Of a stretch of 64,000 nucleotides of DNA, positions 25,894 to 34,741 are shown piece after piece. A model generated the notes under the pieces. The model did no database searches. It was not told the origin of the DNA and saw nothing but the letters and a program-made list of their open reading frames with translations. The stretch is from positions 62,001 to 126,000 of the forward strand of contig NZ_BMPB01000010.1 of assembly GCF_014647375.1 (NCBI RefSeq), read 5' to 3'. This stretch comes from Parabacteroides faecis. Lineage in GTDB: Bacteria > Bacteroidota > Bacteroidia > Bacteroidales > Tannerellaceae. Numbering within the stretch: the stretch's first letter is position 1; each line of letters begins with the position of its first letter. A program made the translations under genes and the position numbers.

Positions 25894-27783
25894 ATGAAGA
25901 AATATAAGATTTTATTGGCTGCGGCGACTCTTGTGGGTTTTAGTAGCTGTATTGAAGAAACATTGCCGACAGAATATGTACTGAATGACCAGATCCAGGC
26001 ATCGGAGTCGGCATTGCAAGGAATGGTTAACTCCATTTATACCTCGATGGGTGGATACAAGAATGAAGATGGTGGTATAGAAATGATTTCTTATGGTGGC
26101 ATGCGTGCCATGCTGGAGCATAGTACGACCCAGTTTGTTTGCTCGGGAGCGAACGGTTATAACACAATGGGGGCCTATTGTTATGGAGCGATCAGTGCAA
26201 CAGGTTCCAATCGCGGACTGTATCCTTCTTATCTCTACTATTCTTATATTAAGAATGTAAACGACATCATCGGTATGATCGATGTGAATGATCTGGATGA
26301 TACTAAAAAGGGATATCTGGGAGTTAGTTACGCTTATCGTGCTCTTTATTATCTGGACTTGGTTCAGATAATGGAATATAAGAAACCTACTGACAGCCGT
26401 TACAGCTATGTAACTCCGGAGAACGATCTTACTAATTTGGGGGTACCTATTGTAACGGAGAAGACGACATCTGAAGAGGCTTCCAACAATCCGCGTGCAA
26501 CGGTAGATGCTGTTTATGACCTGATTCTGAGCGATCTTCAACAGGCGGAAACTTATCTGGACGGCTATACCCGTACGGATAAAACCCAGCCTAACCTGGC
26601 CGCTGTGTATGGTTTGTATGCCCGTACGTATGCCAACCTGGCTTCTCGTGTAAAAATATCGGCAACCTATAAGGATGAAGCTTCCTACTGGCAAAAATCC
26701 GGTGAATATGCGGATAAGGCAATTTCTGTAGCCGGTTGTACCCCGCTGACGGAGGCAGAATGGACCGATCCGGTAAACGGATTCAATAACCGTAACTCTC
26801 AGAATTCATGGATGTGGGCAACTTCTATTTCTGAAGGTAATACTACGGCTGCCACGGGAAATAATGAATCGTTCTCTTTTGCGATGATCTTCGGAACAGA
26901 AACGACTTTTAGTGTGTATGGCTGGCGTGTCGGCCGTTCGCTCGATCGTAAATGGTACGAACGTCTTTCGGATAACGACTTCCGTAAGAAATCATGGTTG
27001 GATCCTAGCTTCTTCTATGAATCGAAGAATCAGAAAGAAGGAGAGCCATATCTGGTGGAAAGAGATGCTGATGGTAAGTTTATCAATAATAAGTGGTCGG
27101 TAAATGACGTAAGTACAAGTACGACCCAGAGTGACTGGAATGACGACTATTCCGGATTCGGACCTGATAAGTATCAGTATAAGTATAACAGTTCTGCGTC
27201 CTGGATCCGTTCACGTATAAATTCGTCTAATGGGTTCCTGTCATGGCCGTGGTTATATGTTAATATGAAGTTCCGTCCGCATAACGGCGATTACCGGACT
27301 CATACGGTTGGTGGTGCAGTCGATTATCCGATCATGCGTATTGAAGAAATGTATTTCCTAAAAGCGGAAGCTGCTCTTCATACATCGGGTGTTCCGGCAG
27401 CTGCTACAATTTTGGAAGAAATTGTGAAGACACGTAATTCTACCTATACCTGTACGGCAACGACTACTGATGCATTCCTGGATGAATATGTATTTCAAAA
27501 AGGTATTGAGTTCTGGGGTGAAGGTATCAACTATTTTGATGCTAAGCGTCTGGAAGTAGGTATCCATCGTGCTTATAAAGGAACGAACTGTGAACGTTAT
27601 CAGCATTGTATTGATATGGACGGCGTATATGTTGGCTGGACTCCGGGCTGGAACCAGGCAGAGTTGAATGCTAATCCTGCTATTTATCATTATAATAATC
27701 CGTATACAAATCCGACGACCTATTATGTCTATAAGTCTAATGATGAGATAAAGCCGTATTATGGTACTGAAATCACCGAGTAA
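25894..27783 (+). CDS. SusD/RagB-family lipoprotein, phase-variable copy 1
   Basis: Partner of the SusC just upstream. The lipobox ends at Cys19 (LVGFSSC) and continues IEETLPTEYVLNDQIQASE. The SusD core includes SYAYRALYYLDLVQIMEYKKPT, and the C-terminal module has IMRIEEMYFLKAEAAL and GIEFWGEGINYFDAKRLEVG. At 629 aa it equals the copy at 31766-33655 in length and is very similar throughout. Differences include GGMRAM versus ASMRAM near residue 66 and DPSFF versus APNFF. A strong terminator follows. Ligand unknown; the paralogs may differ in ligand or only in surface antigenicity. Confidence 0.95.
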   Translation: MKKYKILLAAATLVGFSSCIEETLPTEYVLNDQIQASESALQGMVNSIYTSMGGYKNEDGGIEMISYGGMRAMLEHSTTQFVCSGANGYNTMGAYCYGAISATGSNRGLYPSYLYYSYIKNVNDIIGMIDVNDLDDTKKGYLGVSYAYRALYYLDLVQIMEYKKPTDSRYSYVTPENDLTNLGVPIVTEKTTSEEASNNPRATVDAVYDLILSDLQQAETYLDGYTRTDKTQPNLAAVYGLYARTYANLASRVKISATYKDEASYWQKSGEYADKAISVAGCTPLTEAEWTDPVNGFNNRNSQNSWMWATSISEGNTTAATGNNESFSFAMIFGTETTFSVYGWRVGRSLDRKWYERLSDNDFRKKSWLDPSFFYESKNQKEGEPYLVERDADGKFINNKWSVNDVSTSTTQSDWNDDYSGFGPDKYQYKYNSSASWIRSRINSSNGFLSWPWLYVNMKFRPHNGDYRTHTVGGAVDYPIMRIEEMYFLKAEAALHTSGVPAAATILEEIVKTRNSTYTCTATTTDAFLDEYVFQKGIEFWGEGINYFDAKRLEVGIHRAYKGTNCERYQHCIDMDGVYVGWTPGWNQAELNANPAIYHYNNPYTNPTTYYVYKSNDEIKPYYGTEITE

Positions 27784-27803
27784 TCGGAATTGATTGAAAT
27801 AGA

Positions 27804-27837
27804 AAAGGGTATGTCGATTTTCGGCATACCTTTTTTT
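27804..27837 (+). terminator. rho-independent terminator of susCD operon 1
   Basis: GGTATGTCG pairs with CGGCATACC (one G-U) around a short T-rich loop and is followed by TTTTTTT. It keeps operon 1 transcription out of the second invertible segment. Confidence 0.85.
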
Positions 27838-27966
27838 ATTTCTGAAAAGAAGATTCACTTATCCTTGGTTGTAAAAGTACAGGAAGTAAAGTAAAAAGAG
27901 GTACCGGATACCTGGGTTTAGAGTAGTTGGAATAAATATTTTTGTTGGGTTTTCTCTTATGACCGG

Positions 27967-28129
27967 AGTTCACGTAGGACTCCAGCAATTAAAGGATGAG
28001 ACGAAGTCTTTTAATACATAAATTGGCAACAATATGTTTTTTTTATTTATTTTTTATACTAAACCGCGCTCGTTTTATAAAAAATAGTATATTTGTATAC
28101 TGATATTTAGATAGAGTCCTACGTGAACT
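27967..28129. repeat. invertible promoter segment 2 (ON), bounded by 16-bp perfect inverted repeats
   Basis: AGTTCACGTAGGACTC at 27967-27982 is perfectly inverted at 28114-28129. Counted from the 15-bp core, the spacer is 133 bp. It contains one TAnnTTTG box at 28088-28095, 19 bp from the right repeat and pointing toward the susC at 28420. The repeat differs from that of segment 1 at two core positions (consensus AGTTCACRTAGRACT). The two segments could share a recombinase but should recombine preferentially within themselves. Inversion is inferred from structure, as no reads are available. Confidence 0.85.
28088..28095 (+). promoter_or_regulatory. -7 box of invertible promoter 2, ON orientation
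   Basis: TATATTTG (TAnnTTTG), identical in sequence to the box in segment 1 and preceded by a similar T/A-rich stretch. Transcription would start near 28102, cross the right inverted repeat and read a leader of about 315 nt into susC at 28420. Confidence 0.8.
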
Positions 28130-28198
28130 ATGCTCAAAATATCTATTACACTAATGAATACAGGTTTAAGAAGTTAGGAGAAATTGTGGATAACAAAC

Positions 28199-28263
28199 AG
28201 TCTGATTTGTCAGATTGTGCTTTTGGGCAGGCTATGAAATATAGCCTTTGTGGTCTTTTTTTT
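28199..28263 (+). promoter_or_regulatory. two hairpins in the leader of susCD operon 2, possible attenuator
   Basis: TCTGA pairs with TCAGA near 28201-28214. Then AGGCTAT (28229-28235) pairs with ATAGCCT (28241-28247), followed at a distance by an eight-T run (28256-28263). The T run is 8 nt from the stem, so terminator strength is doubtful. No equivalent structure was seen in the leader of operon 1. Confidence 0.35.
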
Positions 28264-28292
28264 ATAGTAAAAACCATTAATTAATTTTTAAC

Positions 28293-28367
28293 ATGACGAC
28301 AAACACTAAATGGATGAAGTTACATGCATCGGCAATATTCGCCATACCCGTATGCATATATGCTTAG
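28293..28367 (+). CDS. 24-codon leader ORF or signal-peptide remnant
   Basis: ATG at 28293 opens a 24-residue frame, MTTNTKWMKLHASAIFAIPV and then CIYA, ending in TAG at 28365-28367, 52 bp before the susC ATG. It looks like a signal peptide with nothing attached and is preceded by an A/T-rich region like that of Bacteroidetes start sites. It may be a leader peptide, or the stranded 5' end of a receptor gene left by past recombination at this locus. Translation is not shown. Confidence 0.35.
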   Translation: MTTNTKWMKLHASAIFAIPVCIYA

Positions 28368-28419
28368 TATCTTCTCTTCGTATTTGATTTATGAGTTATA
28401 ATCACTAATTATTTAAGTT

Positions 28420-31400
28420 ATGAATTACACTAAGAAAGTCATTTTTGTACCTATGGCTTTATTTTGTCTGGGGTTGCCGTTGGCTGCCGAGAGTAATGTC
28501 TCTGCAAAACAGGCAATGACAGAATTAAGTGCAAATGGTAGCCATTCCGCAATTGCGGTGCATGAAGCAACATCGACGGCTCAGAATACCCGTAGAGTAA
28601 CAGGGGTAGTGAAAGACGAAAACGGTGAACCGGTGATCGGCGCCAGTGTTGTTGAGGTAGGTACTACCAACGGTATCATGACAGATCTCGACGGTAAGTT
28701 CGAGTTATCTATCCCGTCAGGCAGTTCGCTGCAAATCTCTTATGTGGGTTATGTTACCCAGACTATCCGGCCGGGGAACCGGAACAATATCCAAGTCGTA
28801 TTACAGGAAGACAGCCAGGCACTGGATGAAGTTGTAGTGGTTGCTTTCGGTAAAAGTACAAAAGAAGCCTTTACCGGTTCTGCCGGTATAATGAAGGCGG
28901 ACGATCTTTTGAAAGCACAGGTAAGTAACCCAGCCCAGGCGTTAGCCGGACGTGTTGCCGGTGTTCAGTTGAGCAACGCTTCTTCACAGCCGGGTAGTTC
29001 GCCCTCTATAACTATCCGTGGTTTCGGTTCTATTTCTTCGGATACGGAACCGCTGATCGTAGTGGACGGTATGCCTTTCGACGGTGACCTGAACCTGATC
29101 AACTCCAACGATATCGAGTCGATGACTGTCTTGAAAGATGCTGCTTCCAACGCGCTGTATGGTGCCCGTGGTGCCAACGGTGTGATCATGATCACGACCA
29201 AGAAAGGGAAAAGCGGAGAAGCCAAAGTGTCTGTAGATGCTAAATGGGGATCGAACTCCAATGGTCTTCGGAACTATAAGACGACGAATTCCCAGCAGTT
29301 CTACGAAACATATTACAAGATGTTGTATAACTATTATATAACAGAAGGCGGTGGAGGTATGTCGGCTACCGATGCTCATGCTCTGGCAAACCAGCATCTG
29401 ACCAGCTCTTCCAGTGGGGTAGGCCCGGGTTATATGGTCTATACCGTTCCCGACGGACAGGATTTCATTCAACAGGGGGGAACCATGAACCCGGGAGCGA
29501 CTATGGGGTCTCTTTATAACTATAACGGACAGAAATTCTGGTTGCAGGCCGACGACTGGGAGGATATCGGTTTGCAGAACGGTTTCCGCCAGGAATATAA
29601 CGTGTCGGTTTCCGGTGCTTCCGAACGTGTTAATTATTATACCTCTGTCGGTTATCTGGATCAGGATGGTATCCAGGAAGGTTCCACGCAGAAACGTTTG
29701 ACGGCGCGTGCAAAACTGGATTACCAGGCAAAGACATGGCTGAAAGTCGGTGCGAATTTCAACTACTCCAAATATGATTACAGCAAGACATCCGAAGGTA
29801 CGATCGGTACCGGTACCATCTGGAGTACGATAAAGACCCAGGCTCCTGTCTATCCTGTTTATTTCCGTGATGAAAACAAGAACATCATGGTCGATAAATG
29901 GGGAGAGAATATGTATGACTTCGCTCAGGCCTACGACTTGAACCGTGCAGGTGGTGTGGGTGGCAACTGTATCTTCAATAACAAGTATAATGTAAATGAA
30001 ACAACCGGTAACTCGTTTATCGCCAGTGGTTATGTAGATGTAAATCTGACCAAGGACCTGACATTCACGTTCAATGCCAATGCGTATGATTACGACCGGC
30101 GTTATACGGAGGCAAAAAGTCCTTTTGTCGATTATTACACCAGTTCGTCCGATAACGGTACCCTCTATAAGGCCTCTTACCGTACTTTTACTTATAATAC
30201 GCAACAGTTGCTGAATTACGGCAAACAGTTCGGCAAGCATGACGTGAGCGCGATGGTCGGTCATGAATATTACAATTACAAATATGAGTCACTGAGCGCT
30301 TCCGGACGTAATTTCGGTATCGATAACTCTTGGGAGCTGGCGACACTTCTGAATCTGAACAATACTCCGAATTCTTATTCCAATACGTATAATAACGAAG
30401 GGTATTTCTTCCGTGCGATGTACAACTACGATGCAAAATATTTCGGTTCGGTCTCTTACCGTCGTGATGCTTCTTCCCGTTTCGCGAAAGACCACCGTTG
30501 GGGTAACTTCTGGTCGGTCGGCGGTGCCTGGCTTATCTCGAAGGAGTCGTTCTTCAATGTGCCTTGGGTGAATTCTTTGAAACTGAAGGCTTCTGTCGGC
30601 TCACAGGGTAACGACAATATCGGCGATTATTTGTATGCCGACTCTTATACGGTAGTGAACAACGATGACCAGCCTGCTTTCCAATGGCGTCAGAAAGGCT
30701 CCGGCGATATCACCTGGGAAACCAATACAAACTGGAATGTGGGTACCGAATTCGACCTGTTCAACGGACGCCTAAGCGGTAGCCTCGATTATTTCTACCG
30801 GAAAACCAGTGATATGCTCTTCTCCCTGAATACACCTCCTTCTATCGGTTACACCAGTTATTTCATTAACATGGGGGATATGCGTAATGCTGGTCTTGAG
30901 TTGGTATTGCAAGGCACGCTGATCCGGAATAAGGACTTCAAGTGGGATGTTAATTTCAATATCTCCCATGTGAAGAACAAAGTACTGACTTTACCGGATG
31001 AAATCAAGACAACCAAGGTGGACGGTCATGACGGTTACGTCAACCTGGATAAGTCGTTCGTATCCAAGTACAAATATTTCGTGGCTGAAGGTCTTTCTCT
31101 CTACACATGGTACTTACCTAAGTTTGCCGGTCTTGATCCTGAAACAGGAGAATCCTTGTTCCATAAAGATATCCTCGACGATGCAGGAAATGTGACGGGA
31201 CAAGAAATGACCAAGGATGTCAACCAGGCTACCGATTACCTGATCGGCGATGCGCTTCCGGCTTTCTATGGTGGTTTGGGTACATCTTTGAGCTATCGCG
31301 GTTTCGACTTCTCCATCAACCTCAACTATCAGTTGGGAGGTAAGGCATACGATTATACCTACTCGACATTGATGCACACCAGTACAGCCACTTCTTCAAC

Positions 31401-31746
31401 CTGGCATACAGACATGCTGAATGCCTGGTCGCCGGAGAATAGAGGTTCAAGTGTTCCACGTTTGCAGTTTGCAGAAACATATTCGCAGAATTCGCGTTCA
31501 GACCGTTTCATCACCAATGCAAGCTACCTGAACATCCAGAACATCAATCTGGGTTATACATTGCCATCCAGTTTGACACAACAGTATAAAATACAGAACA
31601 TACGTGTTTACTTCTCGGGTGAAAACCTGTTCTACTTCTCGGCACGCCAGGGATTCGACCCTCGCTATACGTTGAAAGGATATACTAACCCGGAACTTTA
31701 TTCTCCGATACGTACTATCTCGGGCGGTATTTCATTGACATTCTAA
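28420..31746 (+). CDS. SusC/RagA TonB-dependent transporter, phase-variable copy 2
   Basis: 1108-aa paralog of the SusC at 22575-25874, with the same architecture: signal peptide (LGLPLAAE), carboxypeptidase-like domain (VTGVVKDENGEPVIGASV), plug (DEVVVVAFGKSTKEAFTG) and a barrel ending GGISLTF. The N-terminal 55 residues differ strongly and include a 9-residue longer stretch before the carboxypeptidase-like domain; the plug is almost unchanged. The DNA differs largely at third codon positions, so the duplication is not recent, although blocks of identity suggest gene conversion. The SusD partner begins 19 bp downstream. The promoter in the upstream invertible segment faces this gene, so it should be the expressed version. 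Confidence 0.95.
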   Translation: MNYTKKVIFVPMALFCLGLPLAAESNVSAKQAMTELSANGSHSAIAVHEATSTAQNTRRVTGVVKDENGEPVIGASVVEVGTTNGIMTDLDGKFELSIPSGSSLQISYVGYVTQTIRPGNRNNIQVVLQEDSQALDEVVVVAFGKSTKEAFTGSAGIMKADDLLKAQVSNPAQALAGRVAGVQLSNASSQPGSSPSITIRGFGSISSDTEPLIVVDGMPFDGDLNLINSNDIESMTVLKDAASNALYGARGANGVIMITTKKGKSGEAKVSVDAKWGSNSNGLRNYKTTNSQQFYETYYKMLYNYYITEGGGGMSATDAHALANQHLTSSSSGVGPGYMVYTVPDGQDFIQQGGTMNPGATMGSLYNYNGQKFWLQADDWEDIGLQNGFRQEYNVSVSGASERVNYYTSVGYLDQDGIQEGSTQKRLTARAKLDYQAKTWLKVGANFNYSKYDYSKTSEGTIGTGTIWSTIKTQAPVYPVYFRDENKNIMVDKWGENMYDFAQAYDLNRAGGVGGNCIFNNKYNVNETTGNSFIASGYVDVNLTKDLTFTFNANAYDYDRRYTEAKSPFVDYYTSSSDNGTLYKASYRTFTYNTQQLLNYGKQFGKHDVSAMVGHEYYNYKYESLSASGRNFGIDNSWELATLLNLNNTPNSYSNTYNNEGYFFRAMYNYDAKYFGSVSYRRDASSRFAKDHRWGNFWSVGGAWLISKESFFNVPWVNSLKLKASVGSQGNDNIGDYLYADSYTVVNNDDQPAFQWRQKGSGDITWETNTNWNVGTEFDLFNGRLSGSLDYFYRKTSDMLFSLNTPPSIGYTSYFINMGDMRNAGLELVLQGTLIRNKDFKWDVNFNISHVKNKVLTLPDEIKTTKVDGHDGYVNLDKSFVSKYKYFVAEGLSLYTWYLPKFAGLDPETGESLFHKDILDDAGNVTGQEMTKDVNQATDYLIGDALPAFYGGLGTSLSYRGFDFSINLNYQLGGKAYDYTYSTLMHTSTATSSTWHTDMLNAWSPENRGSSVPRLQFAETYSQNSRSDRFITNASYLNIQNINLGYTLPSSLTQQYKIQNIRVYFSGENLFYFSARQGFDPRYTLKGYTNPELYSPIRTISGGISLTF

Positions 31747-31765
31747 ACACTAAAAAGAAAACATC

Positions 31766-33655
31766 ATGAAGAAATATAAGATTTTATTGGCTGCAGCGGC
31801 TCTTCTGGGGTTAAGTAGCTGTATTGAAGAAACATTACCGACGCAATACGTGCTGAATGACCAGATACAGGCGTCGGAATCGGCATTGCAGGGAATGGTA
31901 AACTCTATTTATACCTCGATGGGAGGATATATAAATGAAGACGGCGGTATAGAAATGATCTCCTACGCCAGTATGCGTGCCATGCTGGAACATAGTACAG
32001 GCCAGTTTGTTTGTTCCGGAGGTAACGGTTATAACACGATGGGCGCCTATTGTTATGGGGCGATAAGTGCTACCGGATCTAACCGCGGACTGTACCCTTC
32101 TTACCTGTATTATTCTTACATAAAGAATGTAAACGACATCATCGGCATGATCGATGTGAACGATATGGATGATACGAAGAAGTCTTATCTGGGAATCAGT
32201 TATGCCTACCGTGCCCTTTATTATCTCGACCTGGTACAGATCATGGAATATAAGAAACCCACGGATAGCCGCTACAACTATGTGGCGCCTGAAAACGACC
32301 TGACCAACCTGGGCGTGCCTATCGTAACGGAAAAGACCACATCGGAAGAGGCTTCCAACAACCCACGTGCGACGGTGGATGCAGCCTATGATTTGATATT
32401 GAGTGACTTGCAGCAGGCTGAAACCTATCTCGAAGGATATACCCGCACCGATAAAACCCAGCCTAATCTGGCGGCTGTCTATGGTTTGTATGCCCGTACA
32501 TATGCTAACCTGGCTTCCCGTGTGAAAACATCAGCTTCCTATAAGGATGAAGCCTCTTACTGGCAGAAATCCGGCGAATATGCGGACAGGGCTATTTCTG
32601 TAGCCGGTTGTACTCCGTTGACGGAAAGTGAATGGACGGATCCGGTGAACGGCTTCAACAATCGTAACTCGCAGAACTCATGGATGTGGGCAACTTCCAT
32701 TTCGGAAGGTAACACCACTGCTGCTACCGGCAATAATCAGTCATTCTCTTTCGCCATGATCTTCGGGACAGAGACGACCTTCAGTGTGTATGGTTGGCGT
32801 GTCGGTCGTTCGCTCGACCGTAAATGGTACGAACGTCTTTCAGACAACGACTTCCGCAAGAAATCGTGGCTGGCTCCTAACTTCTTCTACGAGTCGAAGA
32901 ACCAGAAAGAAGGTGAGCCGTATCTGGTGGAAAGAAGTGCAGACGGCAAGTTCGTCAACAATAAATGGTCGGTCAACGACATAAGCACAAGTACGACCCA
33001 GAGTGACTGGAATGACGACTATTCCGGATTCGGACCTGATAAGTATCAATATAAGTATAACAGTTCTGCGTCGTGGATTCGTTCACGTATTAATTCATCC
33101 AACGGTTACCAGTCATGGCCATGGTTGTACGTCAATATGAAGTTCCGTCCGCACAACGGTGATTACCGGACACACTCGATCGGTGGTGCCGTCGATTGCC
33201 CGATCATGCGTATTGAAGAAATGTATTTCCTGAAAGCCGAAGCGGCACTTCATACATCGGGTGTACCGGCAGCAGCGGCCATTTTGGAGGATATCGTGAA
33301 GACCCGTAATCCGTCTTATACCTGCACGGCAACGACTGCCGATGCGCTTCTGGATGAGTATGTTTTCCAGAAAGGTGTCGAGTTCTGGGGTGAAGGCGTC
33401 AACTACTTTGACGCTAAGCGTCTGGAACTGGGTATCCACCGTGCTTATAAAGGAACGAACTGCGAACGTTACCAGCATTGTCTCGACATGGACGGTGTAT
33501 TTGTCGGTTGGACTCCGGGTTGGAATCAGGCAGAGCTGAATGCCAATCCTGCCATTTTCCATTACAATAATCCGTATACGAATCCGACGACTTATTACGT
33601 ATATAAGTCGAACGATGATTTCCGACCGTATTATGGAACTGAGATAACCGAATAA
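31766..33655 (+). CDS. SusD/RagB-family lipoprotein, phase-variable copy 2
   Basis: 629-aa partner of the SusC just upstream and paralog of the protein at 25894-27783. The lipobox ends at Cys19 (LLGLSSC), followed by IEETLPTQYVLNDQ. The TPR-like core and the C-terminal GVEFWGEGVNYFDAKRLELG module are present. The first 40 or so nucleotides, and the susC-susD junction before them, are almost identical between the two operons, giving a substrate for homologous exchange. The two SusD proteins keep a constant length, which fits swapping of whole modules or point divergence rather than domain gain. Likely ON together with its susC. Confidence 0.95.
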   Translation: MKKYKILLAAAALLGLSSCIEETLPTQYVLNDQIQASESALQGMVNSIYTSMGGYINEDGGIEMISYASMRAMLEHSTGQFVCSGGNGYNTMGAYCYGAISATGSNRGLYPSYLYYSYIKNVNDIIGMIDVNDMDDTKKSYLGISYAYRALYYLDLVQIMEYKKPTDSRYNYVAPENDLTNLGVPIVTEKTTSEEASNNPRATVDAAYDLILSDLQQAETYLEGYTRTDKTQPNLAAVYGLYARTYANLASRVKTSASYKDEASYWQKSGEYADRAISVAGCTPLTESEWTDPVNGFNNRNSQNSWMWATSISEGNTTAATGNNQSFSFAMIFGTETTFSVYGWRVGRSLDRKWYERLSDNDFRKKSWLAPNFFYESKNQKEGEPYLVERSADGKFVNNKWSVNDISTSTTQSDWNDDYSGFGPDKYQYKYNSSASWIRSRINSSNGYQSWPWLYVNMKFRPHNGDYRTHSIGGAVDCPIMRIEEMYFLKAEAALHTSGVPAAAAILEDIVKTRNPSYTCTATTADALLDEYVFQKGVEFWGEGVNYFDAKRLELGIHRAYKGTNCERYQHCLDMDGVFVGWTPGWNQAELNANPAIFHYNNPYTNPTTYYVYKSNDDFRPYYGTEITE

Positions 33656-33700
33656 GAGCCTGTCCTGACGGGTTTGTCCCGGGATGACAGAACTTCTATA

Positions 33701-34292
33701 CAATAAAAGTTTTCGTAAATAAATCCTTCATTCCTTCATCTGTATGACTAATCGCTTGATTGTGGTTATTCTATGGATGAAGGAATATTATATATATGAA
33801 GGATTTTTCTTGTGTTTTATATTTTTTAGTTCATAAATGATCGCATCCTATACAATGAAAAGGCTAGGTATTCACCGGTAGGCTATCAGTTTGCCTATTC
33901 TATTTTAGTACATAGCCAGTGACTCCTTAGGTCAATTATCCTTTCTTCTTTTCTGTTTGTCAATTATCGAACGTTTGTTTGTCAGATGTCAAACGCTTGT
34001 TCGATAGCTGTGATATAAGCGTTTGACAACTGACAAATAAGAAAGAAGAGATAATGTTTTAGATAACAAGTAGTTATAAGATTCGTTATTGCTTATTACC
34101 TAAGCTTCACTTCTTGCCTGAAGAATTAAACCTAAACAGACATCAATATCTGGAAGGATAATGATGTATTAATCCGAAAAGAAGACTGTTTCCTTCATTA
34201 CACTAAAAATCCTTCATCTGTAAATAACAAATAATTAGTTAGTTATATTACAGATGAAGGAATGAAGGACTTGTTTCTGAAAACTTTTGTTG
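33701..34292. repeat. 592-bp gene-free element with long terminal inverted repeats (MITE-like or foldback)
   Basis: Left end 33701-33743 and right end 34250-34292 are inverted copies: outer CAAYAAAAGTTTTC, a degenerate 10-bp middle, then a perfect 19-bp inner block beginning CCTTCATTCCTTCATC. Further inverted pairs lie inside: ATGAAGGATTTTT at 33796-33808 with its complement at 34205-34217, and local hairpins made from CCTTCAT units near both ends. No reading frame of note, no TAnnTTTG box and no obvious target-site duplication were seen. It fills the gap between the convergent susD and sufE genes. Origin as a non-autonomous mobile element is inference. Confidence 0.6.
33956..34037. repeat. 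three-unit repeat forming a strong hairpin
   Basis: A 21-bp unit at 33978-33998 (TTTGTCAGATGTCAAACGCT plus T) is repeated inverted at 34017-34037 with one mismatch, leaving an 18-nt loop. A partial third copy lies at 33956-33973. ATCGAAC (33966-33972) can also pair with GTTCGAT (33999-34005), so two alternative folds compete. It sits in the middle of the 592-bp element. Confidence 0.6.
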
Positions 34293-34307
34293 AAATGCTC
34301 TTATAAA

Positions 34308-34733
34308 TTATCCTTGTTCTTTTGTCCGGAAAGCCAACGCATACATACGCATCTGTTTGACCATAGCCACCAAACCGTTTGAGCGAGTAGGGGAAAGATG
34401 TTCTTTCAAACCGATCTTCTCTATGAAATAGAGGTCGGTGTCCAGTATCTCCTGCGGTGTATGGTCCGACATGATATTGATCAGCAGCGAAACGATACCT
34501 TTCACGATCACTGCATCACTTTCACCTTTGAATATAATTTTACCGTCTTTATAGTCCGCCTGCAGCCATACACGGCTCTGGCAACCTTCGATCAGGTTAC
34601 TTTCTGTTTTATACTTTTCTTCCAGCGGGGGAAGGGAGTTGCCTAAGTCGATCAGCAACGCATACTTGTCCATCCAGTCGTCGAAGGCTGAGAACTCTTC
34701 AATAACATTGTCCTGAAGTTCGTTGATAGTCAT
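34308..34733 (-). CDS. sufE: SufE-family sulfur acceptor
   Basis: Accepts persulfide sulfur from SufS and delivers it to the Fe-S scaffold. 141 aa. The acceptor Cys51 lies in NLIEGCQSRVWL, the family signature, and the C-terminal half has GIVSLLINIMSDHTPQEIL and the SPTRSNGLVAMVKQM motif. It is the last gene of a minus-strand group, only 8 bp after the M28 lipoprotein gene. The partner sufS is at 19660 on the other strand, so the two are not co-transcribed. Confident by motif and length. Confidence 0.95.
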   Translation of the reverse strand: MTINELQDNVIEEFSAFDDWMDKYALLIDLGNSLPPLEEKYKTESNLIEGCQSRVWLQADYKDGKIIFKGESDAVIVKGIVSLLINIMSDHTPQEILDTDLYFIEKIGLKEHLSPTRSNGLVAMVKQMRMYALAFRTKEQG

Positions 34734-34741
34734 CGTTCGTA

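Noticed and set aside
28984-30264. A 426-codon open frame on the minus strand inside susC copy 2
   Set aside because: It is fully antisense to a well-supported SusC gene; the same strand of copy 1 holds only short broken frames, so it is a chance product of codon bias.
33701-34292. A third invertible promoter, judged from its long inverted repeats
   Set aside because: No TAnnTTTG box was found in either direction within it, its repeats are unrelated to AGTTCACRTAGRACT, and it lies between convergent genes with no start nearby.
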